Part shown: piece by piece, positions 1 through 6,753 of the stretch
How the letters are laid out: each line of letters opens with the position of its first letter
How positions within the stretch are numbered: the stretch's first letter is position 1
Source of the DNA: an uncultured Collinsella sp.
GTDB taxonomy: Bacteria; Actinomycetota; Coriobacteriia; Coriobacteriales; Coriobacteriaceae
Reading direction: 5' to 3'
Length of the DNA: 10,317 bases
NCBI GenBank assembly: GCA_900550355.1
Contig: URRT01000060.1
Location: 1 to 10,317 of the forward strand
Translations under genes and position numbers: made by a program
Notes under the pieces: model-generated
The model's input: the letters and a program-made list of their open reading frames with translations, nothing else
Told to the model about the DNA's origin: nothing
The model's database searches: none

Positions 1-34
1 CCAGCGGCCCCGCTTTTGCACTATACGCTATGCC

Positions 35-1792
35 CTACTCGGCATCCTCGACCTCATACGAATCCGCCTCGGCGGGCTCATCGTTTGTCTCTGGCGCAGT
101 CCCGCGTGCCTCGTCAAACGCCGCTTTCATGGTCTTGTTGCCCCACGTGAGCTTGCGAATGGTAAGATCGTCGGCTTTCTTGTTGGCTAGGCGCAGATTG
201 TTCTCGGAGGACAGCAACGCCTCCTTGGTTTTCTGCAGATGGCTAATCGTCTTGTCGATCTCATCGATTGCCGTTTGGAACTTGCGGCTCGCAATCTCGT
301 AGTTGCGGCCGAAATCGTTCTTGAACTTCTCCATCTTGGCTTCGAAGTTCGTAACGTCGATATTCTGCTGTTTGTACTCCGCCAGCTCCTGCTTATAGCG
401 CAGCGAACCCATGGCGGCGTTGCGCAGCAGCGTAATCATGGGAATGAAGAATTGTGGACGGATCACGTACATCTTCTCGTAGCGGTAGCTCACATCCACG
501 ATACCGGCGTTGTAAAGCTCGCTCTCGGGCTCGAGCAGCGTGCAGAGCACTGCGTACTCGCAGCCCTTTTGGCGGCGATCGTGGTCGAGCTTCTTAAAGA
601 AATCCTCGTTCTTGTGCTTGGTCGCGGTCTCGTCGTTCTCGTTTTTCATCTCGAACATGATCGAGATGACCTCGTTACCGCTCGCGTCGCACTCGCGGAA
701 GATAAAATCGCCCTTGGTGCCCTCGGATGCATCGTTATCTTTCTCGAAGTATGCATTGGGAAACGCCGTCATGCGCAGGCGATTGAACTCGGTCTCGCAA
801 TGCTGTTCGAGCGACTCGCCCACCATCTTGGTGGACAGGCGGACCTTCATGTCCTTAAGGCGCTCAATCTCTTCATCCTTGTAGCGAATCAGGTCATCGC
901 TCGCGCGCTTGGCCTGCGCAAGCTCGAGCTCGTGTGCCGCCTTGGCCTGTTCCTCGCGAGAATCGCGCACTGCCAACTCGCTCGTCAGCTTGGCACGTGC
1001 TTCATCGCGCTCTCGCTCCGCCGCGGCGACTGCCTCCGACAGGTTCATTTTTGCCATCAGTTCCTGCTCGCGCAGCTGGGCACGCAGGCCCTCGGCCTCT
1101 TGCTCGGACTGAGCCTTTGCGGCGGAAAACTTCTCTTGCACCTTCGCGCGATAGTCAGTAAGCGCGCGCTCGGCCTCGCTGCGAGCGGCATCGAGCTCAC
1201 GCTGCGACTCTGCCGCGGCAGCGGCAAGCGCCATCTCCTGGGCCTTGTCCGCCGCGGCGAGCTTGGCCTGCAGCTCGGCAATCTGAGCGTCACGTGCAGC
1301 TAAATCGTTTTGAGCAGCATTACGTGCCGCCGCCTCGGCAAGCCTGGCTTCATCATCTTTGCGCCCCAACTGCGCACGCAGGTTGTCGATCTCGCGCTGC
1401 AGCTCGGCATTCTCCTTTTGAGCATCGGCGCGGGCCTCAACCGCCGCACGCTGGCTTGCACTCTCGCGCTCTGTGGCAGCGCCCTCGAGCTTGGCGCGCA
1501 GCTCGGCAAGCTCAGCATCGCGCTTGGCAACCTCTTGTGCCAGCTGCTGAGCTGCAGCATTCTTCTGCTCGACAAGCTGAGCGTTGCGCTGAGACTCTGC
1601 CTCCTGCAAAGCGGCTGACGAACGCGAGCGCTCAAGCTCCAGCGCCTGCTCGCCCTCGCGTCGAGCCGCCGCTACGCGCTCATCCAGGTCACGCGAGAAC
1701 TCAGCATCGCGCACTTGCTTGACGATATCCGCATAGCCGGACGCATCGACCTTAAAAACTTCGCCGCAATGCGGGCACTTGATCTCGTTCAT
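35..1792 (-). CDS. DUF2130 coiled-coil protein with PD-(D/E)XK-like core
   Basis: 585 residues, ATG start with a good Shine-Dalgarno (GAGGAG, 5 nt before ATG). The N-terminus carries a CxxC zinc-ribbon-like half (C6, C9). Residues about 25-315 form a very long Ala/Glu/Arg-rich coiled coil with recurring AEL-x-AKL / LRAQL units. The C-terminal half, about 316-560, is recognisable as DUF2130. It shows GDFIF (D362) followed by FEMKNE (E381, K383), the D...ExK arrangement of PD-(D/E)XK nuclease folds. The tail (565-585) is acidic and probably disordered. The family has no firm function; a nuclease or DNA-associated role is inference from the motif. The coiled coil seems longer than in typical members (usually around 400-450 residues from memory). 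No signal peptide or membrane segment, so cytoplasmic. It probably has its own promoter, since a terminator for the upstream genes lies before it. Confidence 0.9.
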   Translation of the reverse strand: MNEIKCPHCGEVFKVDASGYADIVKQVRDAEFSRDLDERVAAARREGEQALELERSRSSAALQEAESQRNAQLVEQKNAAAQQLAQEVAKRDAELAELRAKLEGAATERESASQRAAVEARADAQKENAELQREIDNLRAQLGRKDDEARLAEAAARNAAQNDLAARDAQIAELQAKLAAADKAQEMALAAAAAESQRELDAARSEAERALTDYRAKVQEKFSAAKAQSEQEAEGLRAQLREQELMAKMNLSEAVAAAERERDEARAKLTSELAVRDSREEQAKAAHELELAQAKRASDDLIRYKDEEIERLKDMKVRLSTKMVGESLEQHCETEFNRLRMTAFPNAYFEKDNDASEGTKGDFIFRECDASGNEVISIMFEMKNENDETATKHKNEDFFKKLDHDRRQKGCEYAVLCTLLEPESELYNAGIVDVSYRYEKMYVIRPQFFIPMITLLRNAAMGSLRYKQELAEYKQQNIDVTNFEAKMEKFKNDFGRNYEIASRKFQTAIDEIDKTISHLQKTKEALLSSENNLRLANKKADDLTIRKLTWGNKTMKAAFDEARGTAPETNDEPAEADSYEVEDAE

Positions 1793-1850
1793 AGCAGCTC
1801 CTCAATGGACGCAAATTTCAACCGCCTACACTCTACCGCGCCGCACGGAC

Positions 1851-1880
1851 AAAAAAGCGCCGCCATAATGGCAACGGCGC
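1851..1880 (-). terminator. Intrinsic terminator of the phosphoesterase operon
   Basis: Read on the minus strand, GCGCCG (1880-1875) pairs with CGGCGC (1862-1857). An inner CCA-TTA-TGG helix (1871-1863) is separated from the outer one by a 3-nt bulge. The stem is followed at once by six T (1856-1851). It lies 59 bases after the metallophosphoesterase stop and before the DUF2130 gene, so it should end the HIRAN / small protein / phosphoesterase transcript. Confidence 0.8.
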
Positions 1881-1888
1881 CAGAAACA

Positions 1889-1915
1889 CCACAAAGGTGC
1901 CTGTCCCCTTTGTGG
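1889..1915. repeat. REP-like palindrome with GGGGACAGGCAC core
   Basis: CCACAAAGG (1889-1897) and CCTTTGTGG (1907-1915) are perfect 9-bp inverted arms around a 9-nt loop. The minus strand reads GGGGACAGGCACC across the loop and one arm. From general knowledge, this core recurs in REP-like intergenic palindromes of many bacteria. Only one copy is visible here, so calling it a repeat family rests on that recollection. Confidence 0.5.
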
Positions 1916-1938
1916 CGGTTTGTGTGACGGTTCGAGAA

Positions 1939-2484
1939 TTACAGTCCAAAGAAACCGAGGATTTGGTCTCGGCTTACAGGCTTGTACTCGTTGGCGTCGA
2001 GGCCGACATCGTAGCGAAAGATAGGACGTTCGCGATCGCGGTTGCGTGCGTTGGTGCGGTCACCCCTGCTGTGGATATGCCCGTGCAGCATGATGGCGCC
2101 ACGTGCCTTGCCGTTCCAGCTGAGCATGGGGTAGTGGCTCATAACCAGACGATGGCCCTTGGCATAGCCAGGAGCAACCTCCAAGTAATCACGCACGTCT
2201 TCCCAGATTTGGGGCGCAGCCGGATCTTCCCAGTCGCTGTCATGGTTACCACGGATGAGCGTCACATTCTGGCATTCGATGCGCTCGCGCAGGCGCACCG
2301 CCTCCGCCAGGGGCAAACGATAGGTAAAGTCTCCCAAGATATAGAGGCGGTCGTCCACAGCCACGCACTCATTGATGGCATCGATGACTTTGCGGTTCAT
2401 CTCCTCGACCGAATCAAACGGCCGATCCATGTCGTGCAAGATATTCGTATCGCCCAGGTGCAGGTCGGCGGTAAACCACATCAT
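1939..2484 (-). CDS. Calcineurin-like metallophosphoesterase
   Basis: 181 residues, a normal length for a small single-domain phosphoesterase. All the dimetal-site motifs are present in order: D7-x-H9 (ADLHLGD), G51-D52 (LGDF), G79-N80-H81-D82, H117 (MSHYP) and H134-G-H136-I-H138. It therefore has the residues for a dinuclear metal centre that hydrolyses phosphomono- or diesters; the natural substrate cannot be told. No signal peptide, so cytoplasmic. GAGGG lies 8 nt before the chosen ATG; a second ATG follows directly. Last gene of the minus-strand set running from 3075, 66 bases after the small acidic protein and followed by the terminator at 1851-1880. A TATACT box at 2530-2525 could give it a separate promoter, but no matching -35 is seen. 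Confidence 0.93.
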   Translation of the reverse strand: MMWFTADLHLGDTNILHDMDRPFDSVEEMNRKVIDAINECVAVDDRLYILGDFTYRLPLAEAVRLRERIECQNVTLIRGNHDSDWEDPAAPQIWEDVRDYLEVAPGYAKGHRLVMSHYPMLSWNGKARGAIMLHGHIHSRGDRTNARNRDRERPIFRYDVGLDANEYKPVSRDQILGFFGL

Positions 2485-2550
2485 CGTCTATGCCCTCATT
2501 TCGCAACGCGTTCAACTCGTGCTAAGTATACAGACGCAGCGATGCGGCGG

Positions 2551-2730
2551 TTATCCAAAGAGCCCGCCGAACAGACCTCGGCGGCGCTTGCCTTGCTTTT
2601 TCGAAGCGTCACCCTGAGTTTTCTTGTCCTGCCGTTTCCTACGGTCCTGCTCCAACTCATCGTCATCGAGTAGCATATCCCACTCAAACGGGTCATCCGT
2701 CAGATCGAACAGATCATCGTCATCAAACAT
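2551..2730 (-). CDS. Small hypothetical protein with acidic head and basic tail
   Basis: 59 residues from the ATG at 2730. An in-frame ATG at 2742 would add four residues (MEAA). I prefer 2730 because GGAGG then sits 5 nt upstream, while the 2742 start has no Shine-Dalgarno at a useful distance. The first half is strongly acidic (runs of D/E with F, L and W); residues about 30-52 are Lys/Arg/Gln-rich, ending in RKRRG-like basic sequence and the short hydrophobic GLFGGLFG. No recognised domain, no signal peptide. The stop of the HIRAN gene lies 18 bases upstream of this start, so it is probably co-transcribed and perhaps translationally linked. The charge split suggests a binding or adaptor peptide, but this is only a guess. 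Real-gene status rests on the ribosome binding site and operon position. Confidence 0.65.
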   Translation of the reverse strand: MFDDDDLFDLTDDPFEWDMLLDDDELEQDRRKRQDKKTQGDASKKQGKRRRGLFGGLFG

Positions 2731-2748
2731 GGCAGCCTCCATTGCCGA

Positions 2749-3075
2749 CTAGCGAGCATCCACCACATAGAGGCCAACGCGCACCTGATGCCACGGACTG
2801 CGCTCGGGGGCAACCTGTTGTACGCGGGCCTCAAACACATCCTCGTGGCCGTAATACATCATCAAGGACAGCGGGCCGACCTCGTTTCCTGGAGCGTAGC
2901 CAAGTTTGGTCTTGCCATAGTAGATCGCAACTGCCTCGGGGTCATGGGGATTATCGCGCTCGGCACACAGTGTCAGTTTATCGCCCGCTTTAAGATCGCC
3001 CAGGACCAAGGCGCCATCAGCATACTGAAATCCTGCAATGTGAAATGACAGAAGAACACGTGAAGGCTCGTACAT
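2749..3075 (-). CDS. HIRAN domain protein
   Basis: 108 residues made almost entirely of one HIRAN-type domain. Seen: HIAGFQYADG (about 12-21), an L-x-L-x-x-E-x-D-N-P-x-D-x-x-A-V-x-I core (about 34-51) and KLGYAP (about 57-62). HIRAN domains occur in DNA-repair helicases such as HLTF/Rad5 and as stand-alone bacterial proteins, where binding to DNA ends or damaged DNA is proposed. The stand-alone bacterial role is unproven. A strong Shine-Dalgarno (GAGGAG, 5 nt before ATG) supports the start. It is the first gene of the minus-strand set continuing into the small acidic protein and the phosphoesterase. A GCCGG-TTTAT-CCGGC hairpin (3106-3092) lies just upstream of the ribosome binding site but has no T-run, so it is a leader element at most. 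Confidence 0.85.
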   Translation of the reverse strand: MYEPSRVLLSFHIAGFQYADGALVLGDLKAGDKLTLCAERDNPHDPEAVAIYYGKTKLGYAPGNEVGPLSLMMYYGHEDVFEARVQQVAPERSPWHQVRVGLYVVDAR

Positions 3076-3197
3076 AGCAACTCCTCTAACGGCCGGATAA
3101 ACCGGCGCTTAACCTTACAGAGAAGTCTACGAACTCACGCGGACACAAATTCATCCTGCCTGCGCCTTTCGACCGTTTGTCGCTACGCCATCTGATT

Positions 3198-4577
3198 CTA
3201 ATGCACAAACATGCGCACGAACTTGTGCTTCCAGCTTGCGTAGGGGGCATAGCGGAATGGCACGTCCAGCCAGGTTGCCTTGTTCACGATGCTCTTCTTG
3301 TGGCTAAACGTATCGAAGCTCTCGCGGCCATGGTACTGTCCCATACCGCTCGCACCCATGCCGCCAAAGCCCATATGGCTCGTAGCCAAGTGCATGATCG
3401 TGTCGTTGACACAGCCGCCGCCAAAGGGCACGTAGCGCACAAAGCGCTGCTGGACCTCGCGGTCCTGGCTAAAGATATACAGGGCCAGCGGCGTCGGACG
3501 ATCCATAATAAACGTCTCGGCCTCATCCAGGCCCTCAAACGTCAGCACTGGCAAGATGGGGCCGAAGATTTCCTCCTGCATCACGGCGTCATCGGGGGAC
3601 ACGCCGTCCAAAATCGTCGGCTCGATCTTGAGCGAAGTCTCGCGCGCGGTACCCCCAAGCACGACCTTATCGGAATCGATCAGCCCACGTATGCGCGCGA
3701 AATGCTTGGCGTTGACAATATGACCGTAGTCCTCGTTGTCGAGCGGGTGCTCGCCAAACATGCGACGGACCTCCTCCTTGATGAGGCCCAGCAGCTCGTC
3801 GTGCACGCGCGTATCGACCAGCAGGTAGTCGGGTGCCACGCAGGTCTGCCCCACGTTGAGCCATTTACCAAAGGCGATGCGGCGTGCCGCGACCTTCAAG
3901 TTTGCCGTCGCATCCACGATGCAGGGACTCTTTCCGCCCAGCTCAAGCGTCACGGGCGTAAGGTTTTTGCTCGCGCGCTCCATGACGAGCTTGCCGACCG
4001 GAACGCTACCGGTAAAGAAGATCTTGTCCCAGCACTCGTCGAGCAGCGCTTCGTTCTCGGCACGCCCGCCCTCGACGACCGTTACCAGGCGCGGCTCAAA
4101 TGCTTCCTCGCAAATCTGCCTGAGCACCGCGCTCGAAGCCGGCGCATAGGCACTCGGCTTGATGACCACGGTGTTGCCTGCAGCGAGCGCGCCGGCGAGC
4201 GGCTCGAGCGTCAGTAAAAACGGATAGTTCCAAGGCGCCATGATGAGCGTGACGCCATAGGGCACGGCTTGCGTTTTGCACACACTCACGGCGTTGGCAA
4301 GGTCACACGGACGTAGGCGCGGACGACTCCATCGAGCCACATGCGCAATCTGATGTCGAATCTCGGAAAGCGACGTGCCGATCTCGCACATATATGCCTC
4401 GTCATGCGACTTTCCCAAATCGGTCTTGAGCGCATGGGCGATATCGGCCTCGTGCGCCCGCACCGCATCGCGTAAACTCACGAGCGCACGACGTCGAGCA
4501 TCGACATCAAACGTAGCGTGCGTCTTAAAATAGGCGCGCTGCTCGCCGACAATGCGCGCGATTTCCTCGGTGTTCAT
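3198..4577 (-). CDS. NAD(P)-dependent aldehyde dehydrogenase (class 3-like)
   Basis: 459 residues, full length for the shorter ALDH3-like branch. It oxidises an aldehyde to the acid with NAD(P)+. Visible landmarks: PWNYP (115-119), coenzyme-binding K140 (VVIKPS), FFTGS (187-191), general base E212 in LELGGKSP, nucleophile C246 in NVGQTCVAPDY, EEIFGP (335-340) and the C-terminal GxSGMGxYHGxxSFDTFSHxK block (about 408-428). All catalytic residues are intact. The substrate cannot be read from the sequence. The gene begins 8 bases after the iron alcohol dehydrogenase stop, and its Shine-Dalgarno overlaps that stop, so the two enzymes are made together and probably act on the same alcohol/aldehyde pair. 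No clear T-run terminator follows in 3076-3197. No signal peptide; cytoplasmic. Confidence 0.95.
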   Translation of the reverse strand: MNTEEIARIVGEQRAYFKTHATFDVDARRRALVSLRDAVRAHEADIAHALKTDLGKSHDEAYMCEIGTSLSEIRHQIAHVARWSRPRLRPCDLANAVSVCKTQAVPYGVTLIMAPWNYPFLLTLEPLAGALAAGNTVVIKPSAYAPASSAVLRQICEEAFEPRLVTVVEGGRAENEALLDECWDKIFFTGSVPVGKLVMERASKNLTPVTLELGGKSPCIVDATANLKVAARRIAFGKWLNVGQTCVAPDYLLVDTRVHDELLGLIKEEVRRMFGEHPLDNEDYGHIVNAKHFARIRGLIDSDKVVLGGTARETSLKIEPTILDGVSPDDAVMQEEIFGPILPVLTFEGLDEAETFIMDRPTPLALYIFSQDREVQQRFVRYVPFGGGCVNDTIMHLATSHMGFGGMGASGMGQYHGRESFDTFSHKKSIVNKATWLDVPFRYAPYASWKHKFVRMFVH

Positions 4578-4580
4578 GGA

Positions 4581-4588
4581 CCCTCCTA
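4581..4588 (-). promoter_or_regulatory. Shine-Dalgarno of the aldehyde dehydrogenase overlapping the upstream stop codon
   Basis: On the minus strand the bases read TAGGAGGG-TCC-ATG. The TAG is the alcohol dehydrogenase stop (4588-4586), and its last two bases start the AGGAGGG ribosome binding site (4587-4581) of the aldehyde dehydrogenase. Ribosomes ending the first gene are placed directly on the second start, which favours translational coupling. Confidence 0.85.
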
Positions 4589-5806
4589 GTTCTCGTCCTC
4601 AAACATACCACCTGCAACAACTTCGTACATATGCTCGAGCTCCAGGCGGTCCATTAAAAGAGGAACGGGGTACAGGGGATTGGCCTCGGCATCGGCATGG
4701 GCCGCCATTTGCGGAATATCGGAGCGGCGAATACCCGAGACATATTTGGGGATTCCCAGGGCCTCGTTCATGCGGTCGACCCAATCGATAAAGGCCTCGG
4801 CCGCAAGACTGTCCTGCGCGGTAGCCGGCGCGATACCGGCCATGCGGGCGAGATCGGCGAGCTTGGGAACAGCAGCTTCGCCATAGGCGCGAAGCATATG
4901 CGGCAGGATGATGGCGTTGGCCAAGCCGTGCGGAATCCCGTAACGCCCGCCCAAGCTGTGTGCGATGGCATGCACATATCCGACATAGGAGCGGGTAAAC
5001 GCAACGCCCGCCTTATACGCCGCCGAAAGCATATTGCGACGAGCGCGCATGTCGTCACCATGCTCATAGGCCTCGAGCAAATTGTCGCGGATGAGCTGGA
5101 CCGCCTGACGCGCCATCTTGCGCGTGTAGGGCGTGGTGCTACGGCCGATAAAGGCCTCGACAGCATGCGTCAGGGCATCCATACCCGTCTGCCCCGTAAT
5201 GGACGCCGGCAACCCGCGCGTAAACTCGGGGCCGTGGACCGCAAAACGCGGGATGAGCACAAAGTCGTTAATGGGGTATTTATAGTGCGTCTCGTCATCG
5301 GTAATTACCGCCGCGAGCGTGACTTCGCTTCCCGTACCGGCGGTAGTGGGAACCGCAATAAGCAGCGGCAGGAGACGGTGGACGCGCAACAGGCCGCGCA
5401 TCTTGTTGATGGGCTTGTTTGGCTGCGCAATGCGCGCCCCCACACCCTTGGCGCAGTCCATGGCCGAACCGCCACCAAAGCCGATAATGGCCTGGCAGTC
5501 GTTCTCGCGATACAGGGATGCCGCTTCCTCCACGTTTGAGACCGTGGGGTTCGCACGCGTTTCGGCATAGACCGTAACGCCAATCCCCTGAGCCGTAAGC
5601 GCACGCTCGAGTGATGCCGTGAGCCCCAAACGTGCAATACCAGGGTCTGTCACGATAAGGACCTTCTGGATCGAGCGCTTTTGAAGCACCGCGGGTACAT
5701 CCTCGGCATGCTCCAAAATGCGCGGCTCGGTATAGGGCAGGATCGGCAATGCAATGCGAAAAACCGTCTGATATGTTCGGCACCAGGCACGACGGGCTAG
5801 ATGCAT
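4586..5806 (-). CDS. Iron-containing alcohol dehydrogenase
   Basis: 406 residues of the group III (Fe-dependent) alcohol dehydrogenase family, close in style to clostridial butanol-dehydrogenase-type members with a short N-terminal extension before the PYTEPRIL segment. It interconverts an alcohol and an aldehyde with NAD(P)H. Seen: GFGGGSAMDCAKG (109-121) for the dinucleotide, PTTAGTGSEVT (153-163), and the metal set D210, H214 (GMDALTHAVEA), H279 (YVHAIAHSLGG) and H293 (GIPHG), with H283 as the usual extra conserved His. All are intact. The start is set by AAGGAG 8 nt before ATG. First gene of an operon with the aldehyde dehydrogenase. The upstream region contains an SD-sequestering hairpin and a TGTTGA inverted repeat, both possible control sites. 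Cytoplasmic. The physiological substrate is unknown. Confidence 0.95.
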   Translation of the reverse strand: MHLARRAWCRTYQTVFRIALPILPYTEPRILEHAEDVPAVLQKRSIQKVLIVTDPGIARLGLTASLERALTAQGIGVTVYAETRANPTVSNVEEAASLYRENDCQAIIGFGGGSAMDCAKGVGARIAQPNKPINKMRGLLRVHRLLPLLIAVPTTAGTGSEVTLAAVITDDETHYKYPINDFVLIPRFAVHGPEFTRGLPASITGQTGMDALTHAVEAFIGRSTTPYTRKMARQAVQLIRDNLLEAYEHGDDMRARRNMLSAAYKAGVAFTRSYVGYVHAIAHSLGGRYGIPHGLANAIILPHMLRAYGEAAVPKLADLARMAGIAPATAQDSLAAEAFIDWVDRMNEALGIPKYVSGIRRSDIPQMAAHADAEANPLYPVPLLMDRLELEHMYEVVAGGMFEDEN

Positions 5807-5822
5807 AAAGGAAACTCCTTTA
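5806..5822 (-). promoter_or_regulatory. Hairpin that pairs the alcohol dehydrogenase Shine-Dalgarno with its start region
   Basis: On the mRNA (minus strand) UAAAGGA (5822-5816) and UCCUUUA (5812-5806) are perfect 7-base complements with a 3-nt loop. The left arm contains most of the AAGGAG ribosome binding site and the right arm ends on the A of the AUG. If formed, the hairpin would hide the ribosome binding site. That it acts as a switch is inference. Confidence 0.5.
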
Positions 5823-5824
5823 TT

Positions 5825-5840
5825 TGTTGATGGGTCAACA
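5825..5840. promoter_or_regulatory. Candidate operator TGTTGA-TGGG-TCAACA upstream of the alcohol dehydrogenase
   Basis: Perfect 6-bp inverted repeat with a 4-base centre, ending 19 bases upstream of the dehydrogenase start codon. The half-site TCAACA recurs at 5899-5904 within TTAATCAATCAACA. The position fits a repressor or activator site for the adh-aldh operon; no regulator gene is adjacent. Confidence 0.4.
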
Positions 5841-5950
5841 TTTGCTCGACCGATTGTACTCAGCGGCGGTCAAAGACGGCCTGCCAATCGTTAATCAATC
5901 AACATCTTCATATCTCAAAATTGTTTTATTAAAAATCATTCCTAATAGGC

Positions 5951-5978
5951 TTCACATTTGGTTGCATTTATGGATAAT
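5951..5978 (+). promoter_or_regulatory. Candidate promoter of the rubrerythrin gene
   Basis: TTCACA (5951-5956, 5 of 6 to TTGACA), a 16-base spacer and GATAAT (5973-5978, 5 of 6 to TATAAT), inside the most AT-rich part of the divergent intergenic region. It would give a leader of about 75-80 bases before the ATG at 6063. Confidence 0.5.
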
Positions 5979-5997
5979 AGAACTCGTCAAGACGCAC

Positions 5998-6026
5998 GTC
6001 CGGAGAGGGCCCTTACGGGACCGGAC
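5998..6026 (+). other. Leader hairpin of the rubrerythrin mRNA
   Basis: GTCCGG (5998-6003) pairs with CCGGAC (6021-6026), and an inner CCC-TTAC-GGG helix is possible. There is no T-run after it and it ends well before the ribosome binding site. It is more likely a 5' UTR stabilising stem than a terminator. Confidence 0.45.
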
Positions 6027-6062
6027 GAGCGCACAATCGCCATCGATCGAAAGGATCGAATC

Positions 6063-6623
6063 ATGAAGTTTGTTTGTCCCGTTTGCGGTTATGTGGAAGA
6101 GTTCGACGGCGACCAGCTGCCCGAGGACTTCAAGTGCCCCCAGTGCGGCGTTCCCGGTTCTCGTTTCCTGAAGCAGGAGGAGGGCCAGCTCGAGTGGGCT
6201 GCCGAGCACGTCGTGGGCGTCGCCAAGATGGAGGGCGTCTCCGAGGACATCGTTGCCGACCTGCGCGCCAACTTTGAGGGCGAGTGCTCCGAGGTCGGTA
6301 TGTACCTGGCCATGGCTCGCGTCGCTCATCGCGAGGGCTACCCCGAGATCGGCCTGTACTGGGAGAAGGCTGCCCACGAGGAGGCCGAGCACGCCGCCAA
6401 GTTCGCCGAGCTCCTGGGCGAGGTCGTGACCGACTCCACCAAGAAGAACCTCGAGATGCGCGTTGAGGCCGAGAACGGCGCCACCGCCGGCAAGACCGAT
6501 CTTGCCAAGCGCGCCAAGGCCGCTGGCCTCGATGCCATCCACGATACCGTGCACGAGATGGCTCGCGACGAGGCCCGCCACGGCAAGGCTTTCGCCGGCC
6601 TGCTCAAGCGCTACTTTGGCTAA
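6063..6623 (+). CDS. rbr: Reverse rubrerythrin (N-terminal rubredoxin, C-terminal diiron domain)
   Basis: 186 residues. The domain order is reversed relative to classical rubrerythrin: a rubredoxin-like FeS4 domain first (C5, C8, C25, C28 in VCPVCGY and KCPQCGVP), then a ferritin-like four-helix diiron domain from about residue 42. Likely diiron ligands are in NFEGECSE (about 71-77), EEAEH (106-110), VEAENG (134-139) and DEARHG (169-174). Such proteins reduce hydrogen peroxide, and in clostridia also help remove oxygen, in strict anaerobes using NADH-derived electrons. I start at the ATG at 6063 (AAAGGAT upstream, protein begins directly with the rubredoxin motif) rather than the longer open frame from 5958. 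Codon use is strongly biased to GAG, AAG, GGC, CTG and CGC, suggesting high expression. Monocistronic: own promoter and strong terminator. Cytoplasmic. Confidence 0.95.
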   Translation: MKFVCPVCGYVEEFDGDQLPEDFKCPQCGVPGSRFLKQEEGQLEWAAEHVVGVAKMEGVSEDIVADLRANFEGECSEVGMYLAMARVAHREGYPEIGLYWEKAAHEEAEHAAKFAELLGEVVTDSTKKNLEMRVEAENGATAGKTDLAKRAKAAGLDAIHDTVHEMARDEARHGKAFAGLLKRYFG

Positions 6624-6656
6624 GCCAGCCGCCTGAGAGACATTCTCTAGCTTTAT

Positions 6657-6687
6657 AAGGCCCGGACCGCATGGTTCGGGCCTTTTT
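6657..6687 (+). terminator. Intrinsic terminator of the rubrerythrin gene
   Basis: AAGGCCCGGACC (6657-6668) pairs with GGTTCGGGCCTT (6673-6684) over 12 base pairs with a single G-U, a GCAT loop, and a T-run at 6683-6687. It starts 33 bases after the rubrerythrin stop. Confidence 0.93.
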
Positions 6688-6753
6688 CGTGCCTCACAAA
6701 CTTGTTAACTCCCTGAAATAGGACCGCCTTCGGCATAGGTTTCTCGTCAAAAA

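Noticed and set aside
3..17. AGCGG-CC-CCGCT followed by TTTT at the window edge as a plus-strand terminator
   Set aside because: The loop is too small for the full stem and the sequence is cut by the window edge. It may be the right arm of a larger hairpin but cannot be judged.
239..1303. Long plus-strand open frame opposite the DUF2130 gene
   Set aside because: It is the antisense shadow of a GC-rich coiled-coil gene. The translation is low-complexity and Leu/Ala/Arg-rich with no family resemblance.
1897..2673. Plus-strand open frame covering the phosphoesterase and small gene
   Set aside because: Antisense to two genes with clear motifs and ribosome binding sites, with no recognisable product.
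3092..3106. GCCGG-ATAAA-CCGGC hairpin as a terminator of the aldehyde dehydrogenase
   Set aside because: Only 5 bp and no T-run on the minus strand; at most a leader stem for the HIRAN gene.
3177..4217. Plus-strand open frame of 346 codons opposite the aldehyde dehydrogenase
   Set aside because: Shadow of an intact enzyme gene whose catalytic motifs are all on the minus strand.
5958..6062. N-terminal extension of the rubrerythrin (35 extra residues)
   Set aside because: The extension covers the candidate -10 box and the leader hairpin, has no good ribosome binding site, and reverse rubrerythrins begin with the rubredoxin motif seen at 6063.
5952..6581. Minus-strand open frame opposite the rubrerythrin
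   Set aside because: A Gly/Leu/Ala-rich antisense shadow created by the strong codon bias of the rubrerythrin gene.
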